Origin: Atopobiaceae bacterium UBA1367
GTDB taxonomy: Bacteria; Actinomycetota; Coriobacteriia; Coriobacteriales; Atopobiaceae
Reading direction: 5' to 3'
DNA: 64,000 nucleotides
Assembly (NCBI GenBank): GCA_002305995.1
Contig: DBRN01000011.1
Span: 62,001 to 126,000 of the forward strand
Shown: piece by piece, positions 1 to 9,596 of the stretch
How positions within the stretch are numbered: position 1 is the first letter of the stretch
Layout: each line of letters opens with the position of its first letter
The notes under the pieces: generated by a model
Told to the model about the DNA's origin: nothing
The model's input: only the letters and a program-made list of their open reading frames with translations
The model's database searches: none
Made by a program: the position numbers and the translations under genes

Positions 1-678
1 ACGCTGGGGGCGTGGGACTCCTTCGACGAGATCGACTTCGACGCGTTGCCCCAAAGCTTCGTGCTCAAGGCAACCAATGACTCCGGTGGCATTGTCCTGG
101 TTCCCGACAAGAGCAGCCTCGATCACGAGGCAGCGCGTCGCACCCTCGAGTTCAGCCTTCGCTCGAACTTCTATTACCTCAATCGCGAATGGCCCTACAA
201 GAACGTGCCCCCGCGCATCATGGCCGAGGACTACATGGACTTCGGCATGAACGAGGAGGCTGGGAAGCCTCGTGGGGCACTCGACTACAAGGTCTTCTGC
301 TTCGACGGCGAGACCAAGGCCGTGCTGGTGGTTTCCAACCGTGAGGTGGCCGAGTGCGTGGACGTCTTCGACACCTCGTGGAACCATCTGCCCTTTAGCA
401 ACGGCAAGCCGAACGCGGCCACTGTGCCCGAGAGGCCAGAGCACCTCGACGAGATCCTGAGGCTCGCCCGCATCCTCTCCGCAGGCCTGACGCATGTGCG
501 CGTGGACTTCTACGACTATGCGGGAAGGGTGCTCTTCGGCGAGATGACCCTGTATCACTGGGGAGGCCTGGAGGCCTTTGACCCCCCCATCTACGACGAG
601 CTGTTCGGCAGCTGGCTCACGCTGCCCCGCATGGGCGAGCCCATCACGCCCGCTGTGACGGGGGGCGATGCCGCGTGA
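1..678 (+). CDS. TupA-like ATP-grasp protein, 3' part (5' end outside window)
   Basis: The reading frame is open from base 1, so the gene starts upstream and about 226 C-terminal residues are visible. The sequence parallels the complete gene at 3665-4624: a 'QSFVLKATNDSGG' segment, 'YYLNREWPYK', 'DYKVFCFDG' and a C-terminal 'HVRVDFYDY..LFGEMT' stretch occur in the same order. In ATP-grasp enzymes these regions bind ATP and Mg. TupA-like members are found in teichuronic acid and exopolysaccharide loci, where they probably make an amide or ligase-type modification. The stop codon overlaps the GTG start of the flippase, which points to one transcript. The substrate is unknown. Confidence 0.85.
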   Translation, partial: TLGAWDSFDEIDFDALPQSFVLKATNDSGGIVLVPDKSSLDHEAARRTLEFSLRSNFYYLNREWPYKNVPPRIMAEDYMDFGMNEEAGKPRGALDYKVFCFDGETKAVLVVSNREVAECVDVFDTSWNHLPFSNGKPNAATVPERPEHLDEILRLARILSAGLTHVRVDFYDYAGRVLFGEMTLYHWGGLEAFDPPIYDELFGSWLTLPRMGEPITPAVTGGDAA

Positions 679-2210
679 GAGAGGGCGCAAGCCTCCGGCA
701 ACGATCGCGGAGCGCGGCAAAGTGGTCGTTCGCGACGGAGATTCTCGTAAAGCTCGTCTCGCCCATCAGCCAGATGATCCTCGCGCGCCTGCTGGCGCCC
801 GAGGCCTTTGGCATGGTCACGACCGTGCACATGGTCGTGAGCCTTGCCGACATGTTCTCGGACGCGGGCTTTCAAAAGTATCTGGTGCAACATGACTTCC
901 CCACACGAAGCGACCTCTATCGCAGCGCCAACGTCGCATTCTGGTCGAACCTCACGGTCTCAGCCGCGCTTTGGGCCGTCATCGCCCTCAACCGCGAGGC
1001 TGTGGCGGCCTTTGTGGGCAACCCGTCTTTGGGCGTGCCCATGACGGTCGCCTGTGCGTCGCTGCCGCTCACGTCGTTCTCGAGCATACAGATCGCGATT
1101 CTCCACCGTGACCTCGACTTCAAGTCGCTCATGCCCGCGAGGCTCCTCTCGGCCGTGGCGACCTTCGCCATTACCGTGACCCTCGCGTTGCTCGGCAGGG
1201 GCTACTGGTCGCTCATATGGGGAACGCTGGGGGGCAACGTCATGAGCGCCATCCTCCTGACGGCGCTCTCCCCATGGAAGCCCGGCGTGTTCTATTCCTT
1301 CGACCGCCTGTACAGGATGTTTTCCTTCAGCGGGTGGACCCTCCTCGAGACCTTTGCCATCTGGCTGACGACATGGTCGGGGAGCTTCGTCGTCGGCAAC
1401 ATCCTCGGCTCAGCCGACCTGGGCCTCTACCGCACACCTGTCACGTTTGTGAACGGCTGCTTCAACATCGTGACGAACGCCACGACTCCCATCCTCTTCT
1501 CGAGCCTCTCCAAGCTCCAGTTCAAGAGGGAGGAGTTCATCGACTATCTCCTGAAGTTCCAATTCGTGGTCGGCGTCTTCCTGCTGCCCTTGTCGGCGGG
1601 CATCTTCGTGTTTCGCGCGCCGCTCGTGCACTATGTGCTTGGAGACCAGTGGACCAGATCGACCCTCATGTTTGGCCTCTTCGGGCTCCTGCAGGGTCCC
1701 ATGATCCTCATGTCCAACTACAGCAGCGAGGCGTACCGAGCGCTGGGGCGACCTCGCGTGTCCCTGCTCGTGCAGTGCGTCTACATGTGCTTCATGATCC
1801 CGTCGCTGGTGGTCGCCTCGCACCAGGGATATGACACGGTCGTCGTGGTCGACGCGCTCTGTCGCACGGCGTTTCTCGCCCTCAATCAGGTGCTGGCCTG
1901 CTACGTCGTAGGGTATCGCCTCCGTCGCGTGGGGGCTAACCTGTGGCAGCCCCTGGCCTGCTCGCTCGGCATGGGCGCCTTCGGCTACCTTGTCCACGAG
2001 TTGCTTGGCGATGGGGCACCTGGCGTCGTGGCGAGCGTGCTGGCCTGCGCCACCGCCTACCTCCTTGCCTGCCTGATGGTTCCTCGGATGCGAAACGTCG
2101 TCCTTGGCCTGTTGCGCCGCAGCGGGCGCATGCCGCTGGGCATAGGCTCATCGGGAGCCGCGCGAGGTGCGGTGCGAGAGGGCCCACCAGGGTGGTCTCC
2201 GGGACCCTGA
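675..2210 (+). CDS. Polysaccharide flippase (MOP/Wzx-type transporter)
   Basis: This is a 511-residue, strongly hydrophobic protein with about 12-14 predicted membrane segments. It begins with the typical 'ATEILVKLVSPISQMILARLLAPEAFGMV' type of N-terminal region, given here only as a descriptor of the first two helices of the polysaccharide_synt family. Members flip undecaprenyl-linked oligosaccharide repeat units across the cytoplasmic membrane. The GTG start at 675 overlaps the TGA of the preceding ATP-grasp gene, so translation is probably coupled. The neighbours (ATP-grasp proteins, Wzz-like protein) fit a surface polysaccharide export locus. The C-terminal 40 residues are basic, low in complexity and probably cytoplasmic. 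Confidence 0.88.
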   Translation: MREGASLRQRSRSAAKWSFATEILVKLVSPISQMILARLLAPEAFGMVTTVHMVVSLADMFSDAGFQKYLVQHDFPTRSDLYRSANVAFWSNLTVSAALWAVIALNREAVAAFVGNPSLGVPMTVACASLPLTSFSSIQIAILHRDLDFKSLMPARLLSAVATFAITVTLALLGRGYWSLIWGTLGGNVMSAILLTALSPWKPGVFYSFDRLYRMFSFSGWTLLETFAIWLTTWSGSFVVGNILGSADLGLYRTPVTFVNGCFNIVTNATTPILFSSLSKLQFKREEFIDYLLKFQFVVGVFLLPLSAGIFVFRAPLVHYVLGDQWTRSTLMFGLFGLLQGPMILMSNYSSEAYRALGRPRVSLLVQCVYMCFMIPSLVVASHQGYDTVVVVDALCRTAFLALNQVLACYVVGYRLRRVGANLWQPLACSLGMGAFGYLVHELLGDGAPGVVASVLACATAYLLACLMVPRMRNVVLGLLRRSGRMPLGIGSSGAARGAVREGPPGWSPGP

Positions 2211-2290
2211 CAGGCATGTCATGGACAGACTGCTCGGCTCTTTTCGGCTCCACCCCCTTTGTCGTTGACCTCACATCGAAAGGAACCACC

Positions 2291-2887
2291 GTGACCCTTT
2301 ACGAGCTCCTCCAGCTTATCCGCAGGCACCTCGTCGTCTTTCTCTCGATACCCCTCATGTTTGCCGCCGCGACGTTCGGCGCTGCCCAGCTGATGCCCGA
2401 AAGGTGGGGACTGTCGCTCACGGCATACGTGCATCCCACGGCGTCGGCCGACGGCATCTATACGAATGCGGACATATCCGCCAGCCAGATGATCGCGGTC
2501 GACGTCGCCACCTTGCTCGACAGCGATATCGTGAAGAGCGACGTGGCATCCAAGGTCGGAGATGACTTCTATGACTACGGGCTGCGGGTGACCAGCTCCT
2601 CGACCACACGCGTCATCACCTTGGGCGTGACGGGCACCAACCGCGAGAGGCTCTCCGTGGTGGCCAACGCCGTCTTTGAGAGCGCGGCAGCCTTCGCGTC
2701 GCAAGGCATGGGGGTGACGACGCTCGTGAAGGTCGCCGAGACCGTCCCGTATCAGGTAGGTCCCAGCAAGGGCTTGCTCGCGCTTGCCGCCGGTGCCGTA
2801 GGCGTCGTGATCGCCGTCGTGGCCATCATCCTGCGTGATCGCACGTCGCGCAGGAACTCTGCCCCTGCGCACGCCGTGGCATCGTAG
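2291..2887 (+). CDS. Wzz/YveK-like chain-length regulator
   Basis: A 198-residue protein with one membrane helix near the N terminus (about residues 15-35), an extracytoplasmic domain of roughly 130 residues and a second helix near the C terminus (about residues 158-182). It ends in a short basic tail. This topology is that of Wzz and YveK co-polymerases, which set polysaccharide chain length. The GTG at 2291 is chosen because AAAGGAA lies 5 bases upstream and the first helix follows directly. An ATG at 2218 would add a non-conserved extension. It lies 80 bases after the flippase gene. No tyrosine-kinase domain is fused to it. Confidence 0.75.
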   Translation: MTLYELLQLIRRHLVVFLSIPLMFAAATFGAAQLMPERWGLSLTAYVHPTASADGIYTNADISASQMIAVDVATLLDSDIVKSDVASKVGDDFYDYGLRVTSSSTTRVITLGVTGTNRERLSVVANAVFESAAAFASQGMGVTTLVKVAETVPYQVGPSKGLLALAAGAVGVVIAVVAIILRDRTSRRNSAPAHAVAS

Positions 2888-2969
2888 CAGGCGACCACGC
2901 GCGATCGACACACGATGACAGCCCGGAAGGCTCGTGTACAGTCGCCGGAAGCATGAGGAGTGGATACCC

Positions 2970-3581
2970 ATGCAGGACAGGGTGGAGAGGACCGCCAAGG
3001 GCGATCCCGCTGCAACATCAAAGGCGAGGGGGCCTGCACCGAGCCCCTCTCGCTCCTCAGACGCGCGCTTTGTCCTCATGTGGCTCGCGGTCGTGACGGT
3101 GGGTTCCTCGGTCCTTGGCATCTGGTACCTGACGGGACAGTCGGGATGGGCCACGACTCTGCTCTCAGTTCGGGTCGCCCGCTGGGTCTCTGCCCATGTG
3201 AGGCCGCCTGACGACCCAACCATCGACAGCTTCCGCTGGACATGGTTTGGCCTCAGCCTGAGACACTGGGCTCACGTGGTCGAGTTCGGCCTGCTGAGCG
3301 TCTTCGCATACCTTGCTGCCGTGGTCTTCTGGTGGCCGAGGTTCCGCCTGAGAAGGCTGGCCCTGGGCACTGTCGTCGCGTGCATGGCGTGCTCGCTCGC
3401 CGACCAGCTCCATAAGGTCCTGCTGCCGGACCGCCATCATGACCTATTAGAGCTCGTGCTCGACGCCTGGGGGTACGTCGTGGGCACAGCCATCGCCCTG
3501 GCCCTCTGCACGCTCGCCACACACCTTCGACGGCGCCTCCAGCGCAGCGCCGGGCCCATGCGCGGCGCAAGCCTTACGTAG
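2970..3581 (+). CDS. VanZ-like family membrane protein
   Basis: The 203-residue product has four predicted membrane segments after a hydrophilic N terminus of about 30 residues. The middle segment 'HWAHVVEFGLLSVFAY' and the later 'SLADQLHKVLLPDRHHD..ELVLDAWGYVVGTAI' match the VanZ pattern: a His in the first helix, an acidic-His pair, then an Asp before the last helix. Family members are associated with low-level teicoplanin resistance and with cell-envelope loci, but their biochemical role is not settled. ATG 2970 is preferred over GTG 2934 because GAGGAG lies 9 bases upstream. Confidence 0.8.
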   Translation: MQDRVERTAKGDPAATSKARGPAPSPSRSSDARFVLMWLAVVTVGSSVLGIWYLTGQSGWATTLLSVRVARWVSAHVRPPDDPTIDSFRWTWFGLSLRHWAHVVEFGLLSVFAYLAAVVFWWPRFRLRRLALGTVVACMACSLADQLHKVLLPDRHHDLLELVLDAWGYVVGTAIALALCTLATHLRRRLQRSAGPMRGASLT

Positions 3582-3664
3582 GCGAGACAAGGCCTGGCGG
3601 CTGCAGTCATTCACTGCCAGGCGCCTTTCCCGTGCCCCGTTCGTGCAACAGTGATTTGGATGTG

Positions 3665-4624
3665 ATGCACGTGATACCAGCTGAGCGCCCACAAGACTCG
3701 TTTCAACGCAAGGCATATCGCTGGGCGACCGCGAAAGGGCTGACCGACCGCATTCCCGACAGGGTGCACCTGAGCCTCTTGTATTGGGCACACCTGGGAT
3801 ACAGGCCCAACTTGGATCAGCCCTGCACCTTCAACGAGAAGCTGCAGTGGCTCAAGATCCATGACCGCAACCCCCTCTACACCACGTTGTGCGACAAGGT
3901 GGCGGTGAAGGGGTGGGTGGCCGAACGCATAGGCGCCCGTTATGTGACGCCCACCTATGCCATATGGGACTCGCTCGACAAGATTGACACGGCGCACCTG
4001 CCCGATCAGTTCGTGCTGAAGATCAACGGGGACTCGGGAGGGATCGCCATTTGCAGGGACCGGGCGACGTTTGACCTGGAGTCCGCCATGCCCACCCTGG
4101 AGAAGAACTTCGGGCGGAACTACTACTACCGCAACCGCGAGTGGCCCTACAAGGACGTCAGGCCCCTTGCCTTTGCGGAGGAATACCTTAATCCGGGGCA
4201 CATGCGTTCCGCCGCTGGCCAACAGGGAGCCACAGGGGGCGTCATCGACTACAAGCTTTACTGCTTCGATGGAGTTCCGCGCCTGCTGTACGTGTCACAG
4301 GGGCTCGAGGACCACGCGACCGCGCGCATCAGCTTCCTTGACCTCGATTGGACCTTCGCGCCGTTCAAGCGTCATGACTATGCGGCCTTCGAGGAGCTGC
4401 CCGCTCGGCCAGGCTGCTACGGGGAGATGCTCGACCTTGCCCGCGTGCTGTCGGCAGGCATTCCCTTCGTGCGCGTGGACTTCATCGAATATGAGGGCCA
4501 GCCGCGCTTCTCCGAGATGACGTTCTATCCCTGCGCGGGCCTCATGGAGTTTGATCCCCCCGAGTGGGACGCCGCGTTGGGAGAGCTGCTCGACTTGAGC
4601 GGCGCATACCGCGCGAGCAGGTAG
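3665..4624 (+). CDS. TupA-like ATP-grasp protein
   Basis: The protein has 319 residues from ATG 3665; a GTG at 3632 would add 11. It has the TupA-like order: an N-terminal 'FNEKLQWLKIHDRNPLYTTLCDKVAVK' helix region, the ATP-binding 'QFVLKINGDSGG', 'YYYRNREWPYKD', 'IDYKLYCFDG', and the late 'VRVDFIEYEG..FSEMTFYPCAG' with acidic metal ligands. It is a paralogue of the truncated protein at the left edge, and the shared segments are nearly superimposable. It probably attaches an amino-acid-like or similar group to a cell-wall polysaccharide precursor in the cytoplasm, which is inferred from TupA context in other bacteria. No strong ribosome-binding site is visible, so the start is uncertain. Confidence 0.82.
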   Translation: MHVIPAERPQDSFQRKAYRWATAKGLTDRIPDRVHLSLLYWAHLGYRPNLDQPCTFNEKLQWLKIHDRNPLYTTLCDKVAVKGWVAERIGARYVTPTYAIWDSLDKIDTAHLPDQFVLKINGDSGGIAICRDRATFDLESAMPTLEKNFGRNYYYRNREWPYKDVRPLAFAEEYLNPGHMRSAAGQQGATGGVIDYKLYCFDGVPRLLYVSQGLEDHATARISFLDLDWTFAPFKRHDYAAFEELPARPGCYGEMLDLARVLSAGIPFVRVDFIEYEGQPRFSEMTFYPCAGLMEFDPPEWDAALGELLDLSGAYRASR

Positions 4625-4976
4625 GCCGCGTCCGCGACGGCCCTACCTCGTCGACATGCCGACGCTGGGGGATATGCCCCGATGCGACCAGGGAGCGTCC
4701 AGCCGAACCCCACTCGAGCCCTGCCTCAGTGGAGAGATTGTGAAAACCACGTGGCCGGGCGTATCCCGCCAGCGGGAAACTAAACTGGAAAAGCTGCTGA
4801 CTTGTGCGATTGCCCCGTCTCGCCCGCATGTCCCCTCCTGTGTAGGGACATCTGCTCGCAGGCAAGGTGCCGGCACGGCCCAGGGCAGCGGCACACACGT
4901 CGGATGCGGTCCGCTGGGGACGGGCGCAGGGTGCGCCCGCATGTGCTCCCATGACCGCCGAAGGAAAGGACCAGAG
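4625..4976 (+). promoter_or_regulatory. Leader region of ribosomal block, no gene; hairpins
   Basis: This 352-base stretch separates the polysaccharide locus from rplC and has no credible gene. It contains three perfect short hairpins: 4764-4777 (TCCCGC/GCGGGA), 4828-4851 (ATGTCCC/GGGACAT, 10-base loop) and 4921-4939 (CGGGCGC/GCGCCCG). The last is 38 bases before the rplC start. A strong promoter is expected here, but I cannot assign convincing -35 and -10 boxes. The hairpins could form an untranslated leader through which a ribosomal protein such as L4 regulates the operon. That is an inference from other bacteria. Confidence 0.4.
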
Positions 4977-5597
4977 ATGGTCAACACGATTCTCGGCCGC
5001 AAGATCGGGATGACGCAGGTGTGGGACGAGAACGACAACGTCGTCCCCGTCACGGTCATCCAGGCAGGCCCCTGCACGGTGTCGCAGGTCAAGACCAAGG
5101 CCACCGACGGCTACGACGCCGTCCAGATCGGCTTTGGCGACATCAGCCCCAAGCACGTCAACAAGCCGCTTGCCGGCCACTTCGCGGCCCAGGGCGTCGA
5201 GCCCATGCGCTACCTCCGCGAGGTCCGCGTGGAGAGCGGCGAGGAGCACGCCACGGGCGACCAGGTCACCGTGGCAGACTTCGCCGAGGTCAAGGCCGTC
5301 GACGTCATCGGCACTTCCAAGGGCAAGGGCTTCCAGGGCACCATCAAGCGCTGGAACTTCCACCGTGGGCCCATGAGCCACGGCTCGCGCAACCATCGCA
5401 AGCCCGGCTCCATCGGCCAGTGCGCCTACCCCGCGCGCGTCCGCAAGGGCCTTCACATGGCTGGTCACATGGGCGACGAGCGCGTGACGGTGAGGAACCT
5501 CAAGCTCGTCCGCATCGATGCCGAGCAGAACCTCATGCTCGTCAAGGGCGCCGTCCCCGGCGCCAAGAACGCCCTCGTCCAGATCCGCATGGCCTAA
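4977..5597 (+). CDS. rplC: 50S ribosomal protein L3
   Basis: The 206-residue product starts 'MVNTILGRKIGMTQVW' and carries the L3 signature 'GTSKGKGFQGTIKRW' followed by the 'FHRGPMSHGS' loop that reaches towards the peptidyl transferase centre. ATG 4977 has AAGGAAAGG upstream and matches the family N terminus; the upstream in-frame extension is not conserved. It is the first gene of the block here. In most bacteria rpsJ lies directly before it, but no rpsJ is present in front of it in this window. Confidence 0.97.
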   Translation: MVNTILGRKIGMTQVWDENDNVVPVTVIQAGPCTVSQVKTKATDGYDAVQIGFGDISPKHVNKPLAGHFAAQGVEPMRYLREVRVESGEEHATGDQVTVADFAEVKAVDVIGTSKGKGFQGTIKRWNFHRGPMSHGSRNHRKPGSIGQCAYPARVRKGLHMAGHMGDERVTVRNLKLVRIDAEQNLMLVKGAVPGAKNALVQIRMA

Positions 5598-5640
5598 GGG
5601 CCCATCGGTACCGCCTTTAGGCACACAAGGAGGACCAGAG

Positions 5641-6267
5641 ATGTCCAACATCGAAGTCAAGAACGTCGAGGGGCAGGCGGCAGGCACCGTCGAGCTCTCC
5701 TCCGACGTGTTCGGCATCGAGCCGAACATCCCGGTGGTGCACCAGGTCGTCGTGGCCTTCGAGGCCTCGCTGCGGCAGGGCACCCATTCTGTCAAGAACC
5801 GCCACGAGGTCTCCGGCGGCGGCCGCAAGCCCTACCGTCAGAAGGGCACCGGCCGCGCACGCCAGGGATCCATCCGCTCCCCCCAATGGACCGGCGGCGG
5901 CGTTGTCTTCGGACCGACTCCCCGCAGCCATGCCAAGCGCGCCAACAACAAGGAGAAGAAGCTCGCCATGCGCTCCGTCCTCTCCGGCAAGCTGGCCGAC
6001 AACGAGCTTCTCGTCCTCGACCAGCTCTCCTTCGACGAGCCCAGCACCAAGCGCGCCCAGGCCATCCTCGACGCTTTGGGGATCGCGGGCAAGCGCGTGA
6101 CCATCGTCGTCAACGACGATGACGTCATCACCTACCTGTCGTTCCGCAACATTCCCAAGGTCGAGGTCATCGCCATCTCCGAGGCCAACACGCGCTTCCT
6201 GATCGACAACGCCGTGCTGGTCATGACCACCGACATCGCCAAGCGGCTCGAGGAGGTGCTCGCGTAA
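5641..6267 (+). CDS. rplD: 50S ribosomal protein L4
   Basis: A 208-residue L4 with the extended tunnel loop at about residues 57-95 ('GGGRKPYRQKGTGRARQGS', then 'WTGGGVVFGP'). It binds 23S rRNA domain I and lines the exit tunnel near L22. The AAGGAGG-type site 10 bases upstream supports ATG 5641. Its TAA is followed at once by the ATG of rplW, so the two are coupled. In several bacteria L4 also represses its own operon, which makes the hairpin-rich leader before rplC of interest. Confidence 0.97.
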   Translation: MSNIEVKNVEGQAAGTVELSSDVFGIEPNIPVVHQVVVAFEASLRQGTHSVKNRHEVSGGGRKPYRQKGTGRARQGSIRSPQWTGGGVVFGPTPRSHAKRANNKEKKLAMRSVLSGKLADNELLVLDQLSFDEPSTKRAQAILDALGIAGKRVTIVVNDDDVITYLSFRNIPKVEVIAISEANTRFLIDNAVLVMTTDIAKRLEEVLA

Positions 6268-6570
6268 ATGAACTCCGCATACGAAGTCATCATCCGCCCG
6301 ATCGTCACCGAGCGATCGTTCGACCTCATGGAACAGGGCAAGTACACCTTCGAGGTCGCCCGCAAGGCCCACAAGGAGGAGATCGCCTCCGCCGTCGAGA
6401 AGCTCTTCGGCGTGCGCGTGACCAAGGTCAACACCATGTGGGTGAAGCCCAAGAACAAGCGCGTCCGCTACCAGGTCGGCAAGACGCGCACCTGGAAGAA
6501 GGCCCTCGTCACCCTCGCCCCCGGCGAGCAGATCGAGGTCTTCGCCCCTCAGCAGGCGGCTGAGGGCTAA
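6268..6570 (+). CDS. rplW: 50S ribosomal protein L23
   Basis: A 100-residue L23 with 'IIRPIVTERSFDLMEQGKYTFEV' as its N-terminal strand-helix unit, and 'VNTMWVKPKNKR' before the rRNA-binding extension. It sits at the tunnel exit, where trigger factor and SRP dock. The start codon directly abuts the rplD stop (TAAATG). A 137-base gap follows before rplB, and it contains a hairpin with GCCCTG/CAGGGC arms near 6582-6606. Confidence 0.96.
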   Translation: MNSAYEVIIRPIVTERSFDLMEQGKYTFEVARKAHKEEIASAVEKLFGVRVTKVNTMWVKPKNKRVRYQVGKTRTWKKALVTLAPGEQIEVFAPQQAAEG

Positions 6571-6581
6571 GGGGCATCGCG

Positions 6582-6606
6582 CCCTGGTCCCACGCGGGGT
6601 CAGGGC
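6582..6606 (+). other. Hairpin between rplW and rplB
   Basis: GCCCTG at the left and CAGGGC at the right enclose an inner CCC/GGG pairing across an ACGC loop. There is no T-run, so this is more likely an RNA-processing or pausing structure than a full terminator. Confidence 0.4.
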
Positions 6607-6707
6607 TCGTCCGCCGCGCGTGATGGATACGCGCGGTACCGTGGTAATCCGGTGTCGTCCCGCCAATCCCTGAGCGGGGCGGCCAGCGGAAGAAGAAGGG
6701 AAAGGCA

Positions 6708-7550
6708 ATGGCAGTCAAGCATCTCAAGCCTACGAGCGCAGGTCGTCGCTTCCAGACGGTCTCCGACTTCGCGGAGATCACGACGGACAAGCCCGAGAAG
6801 TCGCTTCTCGAGCCCCTGCCCAAGAAGGCCGGCCGCAACAACAACGGTCGCATCACCACCCGCCACCAGGGTGGCGGCAACAAGCGCAGGTATCGCAAGA
6901 TCGACTTCAAGCGCAACAAGGACGATGTGCCGGCAAAGGTCGCCACGATCGAGTACGACCCCAATCGCTCCGCGCGCATCGCCCTGCTGCACTACGTCGA
7001 CGGCGCCAAGGCCTACATCCTGGCACCCCAGGGCCTGCAGGTCGGCCACACCGTGGTCTCCGGCACCAAGGACATCGACATCAAGCCGGGCAACTGCATG
7101 CCCCTGTCCGAGATCCCCGTCGGCACGCTCGTGCATGCCGTCGAGTTCCAGCCGGGCAAGGGTGCCGCCATGGCGCGCGCCGCCGGCACCTCCATCCAGC
7201 TGATGGGCAAGGACAACGGTTACGCGGTCCTGCGCATGCCCTCGTCCGAGCTCCGACGCGTCCTGCTCACCTGCCGCGCCACCGTCGGCGTCGTGGGCAA
7301 TGCCGACCACTCCAACCTCGTCGTCGGCAAGGCCGGCCGCAAGCGCTGGGCGGGCGTCCGCCCCACCGTCCGCGGCACGGTCATGAATCCCGTCGACCAT
7401 CCGCACGGCGGTGGCGAGGGCAAGAACCACACCTCGGGACGCCCGTCGGTCACCCCGTGGGGCAAGCCCACGAAGGGCAAGAAGACGCGCAACCCCAAGA
7501 AGGGGTCCAACCGCCTGATCATCCGCCGTCGCAAGACCAAGAACAAGTAG
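6708..7550 (+). CDS. rplB: 50S ribosomal protein L2
   Basis: A 280-residue L2, normal in length. The N-terminal 'RNNNGRITTRHQGGGNKRRYR' region binds 23S rRNA, and the C-terminal 'VMNPVDHPHGGGEG' segment holds the conserved His that lies near the peptidyl transferase centre. GAAGGGAAAGG upstream supports ATG 6708. It is followed 30 bases later by rpsS, the usual order. Confidence 0.98.
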   Translation: MAVKHLKPTSAGRRFQTVSDFAEITTDKPEKSLLEPLPKKAGRNNNGRITTRHQGGGNKRRYRKIDFKRNKDDVPAKVATIEYDPNRSARIALLHYVDGAKAYILAPQGLQVGHTVVSGTKDIDIKPGNCMPLSEIPVGTLVHAVEFQPGKGAAMARAAGTSIQLMGKDNGYAVLRMPSSELRRVLLTCRATVGVVGNADHSNLVVGKAGRKRWAGVRPTVRGTVMNPVDHPHGGGEGKNHTSGRPSVTPWGKPTKGKKTRNPKKGSNRLIIRRRKTKNK

Positions 7551-7580
7551 TCGGAACACGAGTAGTAGGAGATCGAAAGA

Positions 7581-7841
7581 ATGAGCAGAAGTCTCAAGAA
7601 GGGCCCGTTCGTGGAGACTCGCCTCCTTGCGCGTGTCGCCGCTATGAACGAGTCCGGCAAGAAGGAGGTCATCAAGACCTGGTCGCGCTCCTCGACCATC
7701 TTCCCCGAGATGGTCGGCCACACGATCGCCGTCCATGATGGCCGCAAGCACGTCCCCGTGTACGTCACCGAGTCCATGGTCGGCCACAAGCTGGGTGAGT
7801 TCGCCCCCACGCGTACCTTCCGCGGTCACAAGGCTAAGTAG
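7581..7841 (+). CDS. rpsS: 30S ribosomal protein S19
   Basis: An 86-residue S19 with 'SRSLKKGPFVETRLL' at the N terminus and 'HKLGEFAPTRTFRGHK' at the C terminus. It forms the 30S head complex with S13 and contacts the A-site tRNA region. Spacing to rplV is under 20 bases. Nothing in its length or sequence departs from the family. Confidence 0.98.
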   Translation: MSRSLKKGPFVETRLLARVAAMNESGKKEVIKTWSRSSTIFPEMVGHTIAVHDGRKHVPVYVTESMVGHKLGEFAPTRTFRGHKAK

Positions 7842-7858
7842 GGGGGATGGGGAAGCAA

Positions 7859-8218
7859 ATGGCTAACAACACCGACAATCAGGTGCGTGCCACGGCCAAG
7901 TACGTCCGCATGGCACCCCGCAAGGTTCGCATGGTCGTGGACCAGATCCGCAACAAGAGCGTGGAGCAGGCCCTCGAGACGCTGCAGTTCTCCACTCGCT
8001 CCGCCGCCGAGCCGGTCGCCAAGGTCGTCCGCTCCGCCGTGGCCAACGCCGAGAACAACAACAGCCTGCGCTCCGAGAACCTCGTGATCGCCGCGGCGTA
8101 TGTGGACGAGGGTCCCACGCTCAAGCGCATCCGTCCCCGCGCGAAGGGCTCCGCGTCGCGCATCAACAAGCGCACCAGCCACATCACCGTCATCGTCGCA
8201 CCTCGAAAGGAGGCGTAA
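7859..8218 (+). CDS. rplV: 50S ribosomal protein L22
   Basis: A 119-residue L22 with 'AKYVRMAPRKVRMVVDQIRNK' early and the tunnel hairpin 'LKRIRPRAKGSASRINKRTSHI' late, ending 'VIVAPRKEA'. The macrolide-interaction loop lies in that hairpin. ATG 7859 is preferred because GGGGAAG lies 4-5 bases upstream; an ATG four codons earlier (7847) is only 5 bases after the rpsS stop. An AAAGGAGG site inside its last codons serves rpsC. Confidence 0.96.
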   Translation: MANNTDNQVRATAKYVRMAPRKVRMVVDQIRNKSVEQALETLQFSTRSAAEPVAKVVRSAVANAENNNSLRSENLVIAAAYVDEGPTLKRIRPRAKGSASRINKRTSHITVIVAPRKEA

Positions 8219-8220
8219 GG

Positions 8221-9356
<1,136 letters not shown>

Positions 9357-9361
9357 GCACC

Positions 9362-9577
9362 ATGAAGTACCATGAGATTCGCGAGCTCACCGACGAGGAG
9401 CTGGCCAAGCAGCTCGAGGAAGGCCGCGCGGAGCTGTTCAACCTCCGCTTCCAGATGGCCACCAGCCAGCTCGACAACACCGCTCGCGTGACCACCGTCA
9501 AGCGTGACATCGCCCGCGTCCAGACCGAGATGCGCGCCCGTCAGATCGCCGCCGACAAGGCTGCGGCCGAGAAGTAG
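9362..9577 (+). CDS. rpmC: 50S ribosomal protein L29
   Basis: A 71-residue L29 made of two long helices: 'MKYHEIRELTDEELAKQLEEG' (start), then 'LFNLRFQMATSQLDNTARV' and 'VKRDIARVQTEMR'. It is located near the exit tunnel. ATG 9362 follows the rplP stop by 5 bases; a much longer in-frame extension upstream overlaps rpsC and rplP in another frame and is not real. Confidence 0.96.
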   Translation: MKYHEIRELTDEELAKQLEEGRAELFNLRFQMATSQLDNTARVTTVKRDIARVQTEMRARQIAADKAAAEK

Positions 9578-9596
9578 ATCGAGAGTGAGACAAGCA

